Shown here: piece after piece, positions 58,983 to 64,000 of the stretch
Numbering within the stretch: the first letter of the stretch is position 1
Layout of the letters: every line of letters begins with the position of its first letter
Source of the DNA: Rhodocollybia butyracea
Lineage: Eukaryota > Basidiomycota > Agaricomycetes > Agaricales > Omphalotaceae
NCBI GenBank assembly: GCA_015501585.1
Contig: JADNRY010000036.1
Coordinates: forward strand, 62,001-126,000
Direction of reading: 5' to 3'
DNA: 64,000 nucleotides
The notes under the pieces: model-generated
Seen by the model: the letters and a program-made list of their open reading frames with translations, nothing else
Told to the model about the DNA's origin: nothing
The model's database searches: none
Made by a program: the position numbers and the translations under genes

Positions 58983-60951
58983 ATGGAATCAAGTAGGCTG
59001 CGAGTGGGTATTTGGTACGTACTTTCTAATGTATAGTTGTTCGAGATGATGTCTGACGAACAATTTCACAGTGGAGCTGGAATCGGAGGGTATATATGTT
59101 TTTCTCTTCGCTTCCGTTACAAGAACGCATTGACCGAGCTTCTCTCCCAGGATCACGCTTGCATTGGCTTTATCTCGATATCCAGACATAGACGTCGACA
59201 TCTACGAAAGCGCGCGCGCATTGACGGAAGTCGGTGCAGGAATTGGTATCTTTCCTAGTAAGACCATCTTAGTCTCACGTATTGTAATATTGGATACTCA
59301 TCATGATTCAAGGACCATGGAGAATCATCAAGATGCTCGGTATCGAAGCCGACCTGCTGAAAGTCACAGAGACTAAAGTAGTCGATGGTCCAGGTATGCT
59401 TTATACCAAACTAGTAAGTTGTGGTAAACTAACATTGTCTATCAGTTTCGAGCTTCCGGTACCGGAAAAGTGATCAGCGTGAAGGAGTAGACATTTTCAC
59501 TCTAGTTACTCAAGGTCAGTACACGATTCATCTAACCTCGTCATCAAGCTTCTCTCTAAAGTTTTGGTTCTCAGGTTCCTTAATGCTTTTCCATCGTGCT
59601 GATTATCAACAAACCGTGCTCCAACACCTTCCAAAAAGATGCCGGGCTCACTGTTCCAAGCGGCTGAGATCATATACTCAGCACCGATCCGGTCCTATCG
59701 AGCTTCTTTTTGAAGATGGCACTATGGCTCAGTGTGATGTTCTCATTGGTGCCGATGGTGTCAAATCAACTGTTCGCGCTGGTATTGTAAGGGAGAAAGC
59801 CCAGAGAGCGCAAGCAGAAGGACGAAGAAAGGAAGCTTCAGAGGTGCTTACACAAGTTGACCCAGTCTGGTCTGGAACAAATGCCTACCGAGCCTTGATA
59901 CCCGTTGAGAAGCTAAGGGCCGTTGCACCTAATCATCAAGTATTGACCACTCCCGGTGTCCAGGTATGCTTAGTGCTGTTCTATTTTTCCTATCCAAATA
60001 GCTGATCAGTGTTTTCGGACCCTAGTATCTTGGGAAAAACGGCGTGAGTATATCCATTCATGATTTGATTTTTCCCATACTGACGTTGTTGGTGATGGCA
60101 GTATATCCTCGCATACAGAATATCCGGAGGCAAATTCGTCAATTTTGTTACATTCGTGTCGAGGCACCACCTAGAAAACACCCAGTTCAATGGCCCGTGG
60201 ATGTCGGTTGTCGATCCGTCAACATTTGCTTCTTTCTTTGCTCATTGGGAGCCAGAAGTGCAAGCTCTTTTTGCTGTAAGTCATTCAACTTCAGAAGTAG
60301 AAAGCTCAAAATCTTACATTGTCACTAGTGCGTTGAGAGACCCATGCAGTGGGCAATACATACTGTGCGGCCCATGCGCTCGTTTATGTCAGGACGAGTA
60401 GCGATCATTGGAGACGCGGTTAGTTCACCGTGATCTATATTGGCGGAAATATTTATCGCCCTTTAGGCGCATTCTATGACCCCACATCAGGGATCTGGTG
60501 CAGGTACGGCTATTGAGGTACTATTCCGTTTATATTCTTCAATTTATCAGCATTGAGGTTAGTTTTCATACAGGATGCTTATATTCTCGCAACTGCCCTG
60601 GGTCATCCCAGTATCAATCGAAATAATGTACAACGTGCACTTGGTGTTTATGATACCATTCGATGCCCCATCTCCCATAAGGTGATGGAAGCAAGTCGGA
60701 GAAACGGGCGATACTTCACTTTTGAGCTTGGTGGCGTCGATCTGGATCGTATGCCGCCACAAAAGCAGCGGGACTACCTACAGCGCCTTGCCTCGAATGT
60801 GAAGCGAAGTTGGGAATGGGGTAAGTCGTATAGTTTTTTCGTCACTTGTGATTTTGCTAACCGTTTTTCCGATTTCGTTCACCTAGCATGGAATACATCT
60901 GTTGATAGCTCGGTGCAGGAAGCTTTGCGTATGCTGAATGAGAGGACCTGA
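58983..60951 (+). CDS. FAD-dependent monooxygenase, salicylate-hydroxylase-like (second gene)
   Basis: About eleven short exons join in frame from MESSRLRVGICGAGIGG (Rossmann motif, interrupted by two introns) through LALALSRYPDIDVDIYESARALTEVGAGIGIFP, then HRADYQQTVLQHLP and the DG motif LIGADGVKSTVR. It continues through NAYRALIPV, YLGKNG/YILAYRISGGK and the second FAD motif IIGDA/AHSMTPHQGSGAGTAIEDAYILA, to the stop at 60951. Every key motif of the salicylate hydroxylase group is present and no frame break was seen. Aromatic hydroxylation or decarboxylating hydroxylation is the likely reaction, with an unknown substrate. It is distinct from, not a recent copy of, the gene at 41561-43027. 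Confidence 0.9.
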
Positions 60952-61519
60952 GGCTTGAAGCTTGAAGGCCAACCGGCCGAGTCCATGAAATCCGTCGATG
61001 ATTAAATGAGAAATTATTTTACATGTACAATTATGCATATTATGGTTTTACGGTTTACGGAGGATATAATCGGGATATACTTAGAATCAAACTATACTGC
61101 TATCAATAGTTGCGACAGTTGGATGACTGGTGGATTGGAACTTGGAAACACTCCTGGCACAATCGCCTTCACGACTTCAGACAGATCGTATGATACAGCT
61201 TCTCCCACTTACTTGGATGCCTAACATCCAAGACAAACGGTAAATTGCGAGTTCAAGTCGTACATTGAGCGGAGAGTCCGTATAATAGAACGTGTATTGC
61301 ATAACTACTAAAGTAGTGAAACTAGGATAGGGGAACCGTGTCCATGGTAAAAAAAATACATCAGTAGCTGGTTTCGTAAAACGGCGAGTGGTCGAGTTAG
61401 GCATGCGTTTTTTCGCAAGGCGATAGCGCTCGAGTGAAGTGAATTGTTTCCAGGATCGAATTAGTGTTCATCGTCTACGCAGTCATATTAGATCGTTTTT
61501 CTATGAAAAAACGTTTCAC
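60952..61519. other. Spacer
   Basis: No gene supported; contains the 3' flanks of the monooxygenase and of the minus-strand relic that follows. Confidence 0.4.
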
Positions 61520-61906
61520 TTACAGCAACGAAAGTGTCAAGTCGCCGTGAACACGAGCTTTCAATTCCACGGCAACATCCAGATTTAGGTCAAGCCTTAA
61601 CTTTAACGGCTTATCTCCCCTCCTCCTTCTCCTCCTCCGCCGCCGCCTGCAGCACCACCAACTAGCCCACCGACTGTATCACCGACTGTATCTACAGCAC
61701 CCGTGGCGTATTACCAACTTCGTCGACACCTGGCAATCCTCCAATGGGACCACCACCTTGTTTTTGTTGTCCTCCTCCACGACGACGGTTACGAGGTGCT
61801 CGAGAGCCAGAATCAGTAGTTACAGACGGACTCCGGGAGGCGCGCCGACGAGAGCGCTGTTGAGTAGGTGGAGGCCTGAAGGAGAGCGAGCGTCGTCACC
61901 AGCCAT
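61520..61906 (-). pseudogene. Glycine-rich protein gene with a KLRLDLNLDVAVELKA-type tail, frameshifted
   Basis: On the minus strand the start MAGDDARSPS soon needs a frame change to read RSRRRASRSPSVTTDSGSRAPRNRRRGGGQQKQGG. A second change gives AVDTVGDTVGGLVGGAAGGGGGG, and a third gives KPLKLRLDLNLDVAVELKARVHGDLTLSLL-stop. The last block closely fits the C-terminus of small fungal Gly-rich proteins often found with DUF6987/LEA-like proteins. Three frame changes in 390 bases mean a dead gene or heavy sequence errors. It is head-to-head with the DUF6987-like gene. Confidence 0.6.
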
Positions 61907-62363
61907 GTTACGCGTAGTATGTGGATACCTATGAGGATATATATGAGATTATACGCGAAGAGAGAAGCCTTTATGAGGACTCCAAACTTATGACGATGTT
62001 CTGAGCTCATCAAATTGGAGCTTGCATTGATGAGAAAATACCCATGGCCATGCGTTCAAAAAATCGGTGAAAATCGGTTGAAAGGGTAGAGACTAGCTGA
62101 GCAAAAGCTTATATTGTTCATGAGCGCATGAGCTATCATAGACTACAAAACAGCAAAAAAAAGTCAAAAACCCATGCGCCTCCGGGATACTGCGCATATA
62201 GAAAAAAAAGCGCACTGCCATAGGATTGTGCCTGAACGCCTCGTATGATATCACTTACGCGCCGCGTTTGCGGAGCTTGCTTTTTCCAGCGTCTTATAAC
62301 TATCATTGGTTGCTCTAGTGAAAATGATACCTGAACCCATTCTAACTAACTAACACAACATAT
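61907..62363. promoter_or_regulatory. Shared upstream region of a divergent pair
   Basis: This 457-base gap separates the divergent starts of the Gly-rich relic and the DUF6987-like gene. It probably holds both promoters. No specific motif was identified beyond A-runs near 62155 and 62200. Confidence 0.35.
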
Positions 62364-63305
62364 ATGTCGCAAACTGGATTTGACCCTGCCACTTTTCGCG
62401 CTGGTGAAGGACTCGACAACGCCCCTCCACCGAGCACCACCAACCCCGACCGCACCGATGAGGAAAAGAAACACGACGCAGAGTTGGCAGAACGCCTCTC
62501 TCGCCTCATCGAAGATGCAAATTCGCGAGTTGTACCTCTCTGTAAGATGATTCGAAAGGTATGCTTACCTAACCTCGTCGACCGGAGTTGAGACTCATGT
62601 TTGCAGCACATCGAAAACATGGATGCGCGCAAGGAAGACGAACGAAACGAAGACGAGCTTGTCAAACAGGTCAAACCGCTGCTTCAGCAGGCTGAACAAA
62701 TTATGAACGAGACCCAAGGGCTAATCAAAGGTAGTCTTGACCAGATGCCATTTTATACAGCTACTTACTTACATATTATGCGATTCAAAGGCGCCGATCC
62801 TGACAACAAGATCTCGCAGAGAGCCCAGAACCATCAGAAGGCCTTCAAGGCAACGCCTGAAGAGCAACGGCTCGCGAGGCGTTGAAGGTGGTGAGTTGAT
62901 TGTGGCATTTTCTCTTCAAGTCCGTAACCTTGAGACTTGTTGCTCTCCAGATGATCGAAGAAGTCGGCGGAACCATCGAATGGGCGCGCAACAAGCTCGA
63001 TAGTTTCCCCAAAGCGAAGAGAGATCTCGGTCCTCTTCTCGACGCCCTTGGCCGTAAGTGTCTACCACTGGCAGTTAGCCATACGACCATCATTTACTTA
63101 CACTGGTTAATTAGAACCGTTGACCCAAATTGTCTCCGGTATCGCAATGGTCCTTGCAGGAGTTCTGAACCTCGTTGGGAACCTGTTGAGCGGACTCGGT
63201 TTGGATTCGCTCTTGAAGGGAATCATGGGAGCTACGGGTCTCGACAAGATCTTGACTGGGCTCGGCTTTGGCCACTTGTTCCCAAATGCGAACAAGAAGA
63301 AGTAA
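62364..63305 (+). pseudogene. DUF6987-like (LEA-type) protein with one frame break
   Basis: Exons 62364-62559, 62608-62730, about 62791-62890, 62951 to about 63052 and about 63114-63305. Blocks: DAELAERLSRLIEDANSRVVPLCKMIRK, HIENMDARKEDERNEDELVKQVKPLLQQAEQIM, ADPDNKISQRAQNHQKAFKATPEEQRLA, MIEEVGGTIEWARNKLDSFPKAKRDLGPLLDALG and QPLTQIVSGIAMVLAGVLNLVGNLLSGLGLDSLL. The last, hydrophobic Gly-rich block is typical of the family. At about 62876-62882 ('ctcgcgaggcg') one base is missing for the expected LAEALKV, and the frame would stop at 62885. Either a one-base deletion or a sequence error. Function in fungi is unclear. Confidence 0.6.
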
Positions 63306-63677
63306 TGACTTCCTCTACTGTAGTTTATGTGATATCGTGTATTTTTCGTCGTAGTCTGTATCATAGACTGTAGGATCCTAGGAATAAAGAATTTTTCCGA
63401 GTATTCTGTATCATCAGGAACACATACGACACTCCACATTACACGCCATCGCATGAGATGAGATGACGACTGTGGCACTCATTGTGGTGCGTCAGCGAGG
63501 AGACCCGTAGCCAACCTAATAAGAGTTCTAGATGCTGGAGGTAGTGCATCATATACCATGATATCACTTCCTCGTCAATGGAGCGGGGCGCCCTTATATA
63601 AGTAACTTTCTCGAAGTTGAAACTTCCTACCTCACAAACAACAAACACTCTTCTGACATCTATAACCCAAAACAAAC
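63306..63677. other. Spacer between the tandem DUF6987-like genes
   Basis: 3' flank of the first gene and promoter of the second. No other feature seen. Confidence 0.4.
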
Positions 63678-64000
63678 ATGTCCGAAATCGATATTGGCCA
63701 CCCCGGAGACCTCCGCCTCGACGAGGGGAACAGAAACCAAAACGAGTAGCACCCAGCGATACCACCGATGATCGCGATGACGACCAAAAGCAAAAAGACG
63801 CAGAAACCGCAGAACGGTTATCGCCATGATCGAAGATGCGAATTCGCGGGTTGTACCTCTGTGTAGGATGATTCGAAAGGTTAGTGAATGTCAAGTCCTA
63901 TAGTAAAACACCGATCCTCATGCCCCTTGCAGCACATCGAGCAAATGGAATCCCGAAAAGAAGAAGACAGAAGCGAAGACGAACTCGTACAAGCTGTCAA
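63678..64000 (+). pseudogene. Second DUF6987-like gene, 5' part only, frame-broken
   Basis: Starts MSEIDIGHPGDLRLDEG, then must change frame to read DDDQKQKDAETAERLS. It must change again ('ttatcgccatgatcg', about 63822-63830) to read MIEDANSRVVPLCRMIRK. An intron (63880 to about 63930) leads to HIEQMESRKEEDRSEDELVQAV at the window edge. It matches the first gene block by block, so this is a tandem duplicate. The rest lies outside the window. Confidence 0.55.

Overview
The window reads as nuclear DNA of a filamentous basidiomycete (Agaricomycetes). Genes are split by many short GT-AG introns (about 40-70 bases). The gene content is typical of mushroom-forming fungi: a NACHT P-loop protein, kinases with an HGDIRGxNIL catalytic loop, F-box proteins, a seven-helix protein, salicylate-hydroxylase-like FAD monooxygenases, an M20 Gly-Xaa carboxypeptidase and a protein resembling the fungal DUF6987 type. 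No operons, CRISPR arrays, rRNA genes or convincing intact tRNA genes were seen. Exon joins were inferred by eye from frame, splice signals and family motifs, so most boundaries are predictions.

Left part (1-31.4 kb): a duplicated, gene-birth-and-death region. It starts with the 3' part of an unrecognised gene, then relics. An M20 carboxypeptidase (8.2-10.4 kb, minus) and an F-box gene (10.6-12.2 kb, plus) look intact. A methyltransferase is tandemly duplicated, one copy intact (12.5-13.5 kb) and one with a one-base deletion (14.4-15.4 kb). A roughly 4 kb block occurs twice in direct orientation (16.8-20.7 and 23.75-27.8 kb) on either side of a NACHT gene. Each block carries a proline/serine-rich gene of unknown function, intact in the right copy and frameshifted in the left. 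The left block also carries a 677 bp MITE with long terminal inverted repeats and a 10 bp target duplication. A roughly 3 kb inverted repeat (2.6-5.6 and 27.0-30.0 kb) holds two decayed copies of another unknown gene family with a C-terminal membrane segment. A dead M20 copy lies beside it (30.2-31.4 kb).

Middle part (31.4-47.5 kb): a kinase, a conserved fungal protein of unknown function, a small membrane protein, a pair of diverged direct repeats, an FAD monooxygenase convergent with an F-box-like gene, and a seven-helix protein.

Right part (47.5-64 kb): a paralogous kinase, a second F-box gene, an unrecognised multi-exon gene, a second FAD monooxygenase, and a cluster with a glycine-rich relic and two DUF6987-like genes, all showing frame breaks.

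The genes do not form an obvious single pathway. The strongest theme is repeated local duplication followed by decay, which has produced lineage-specific families.
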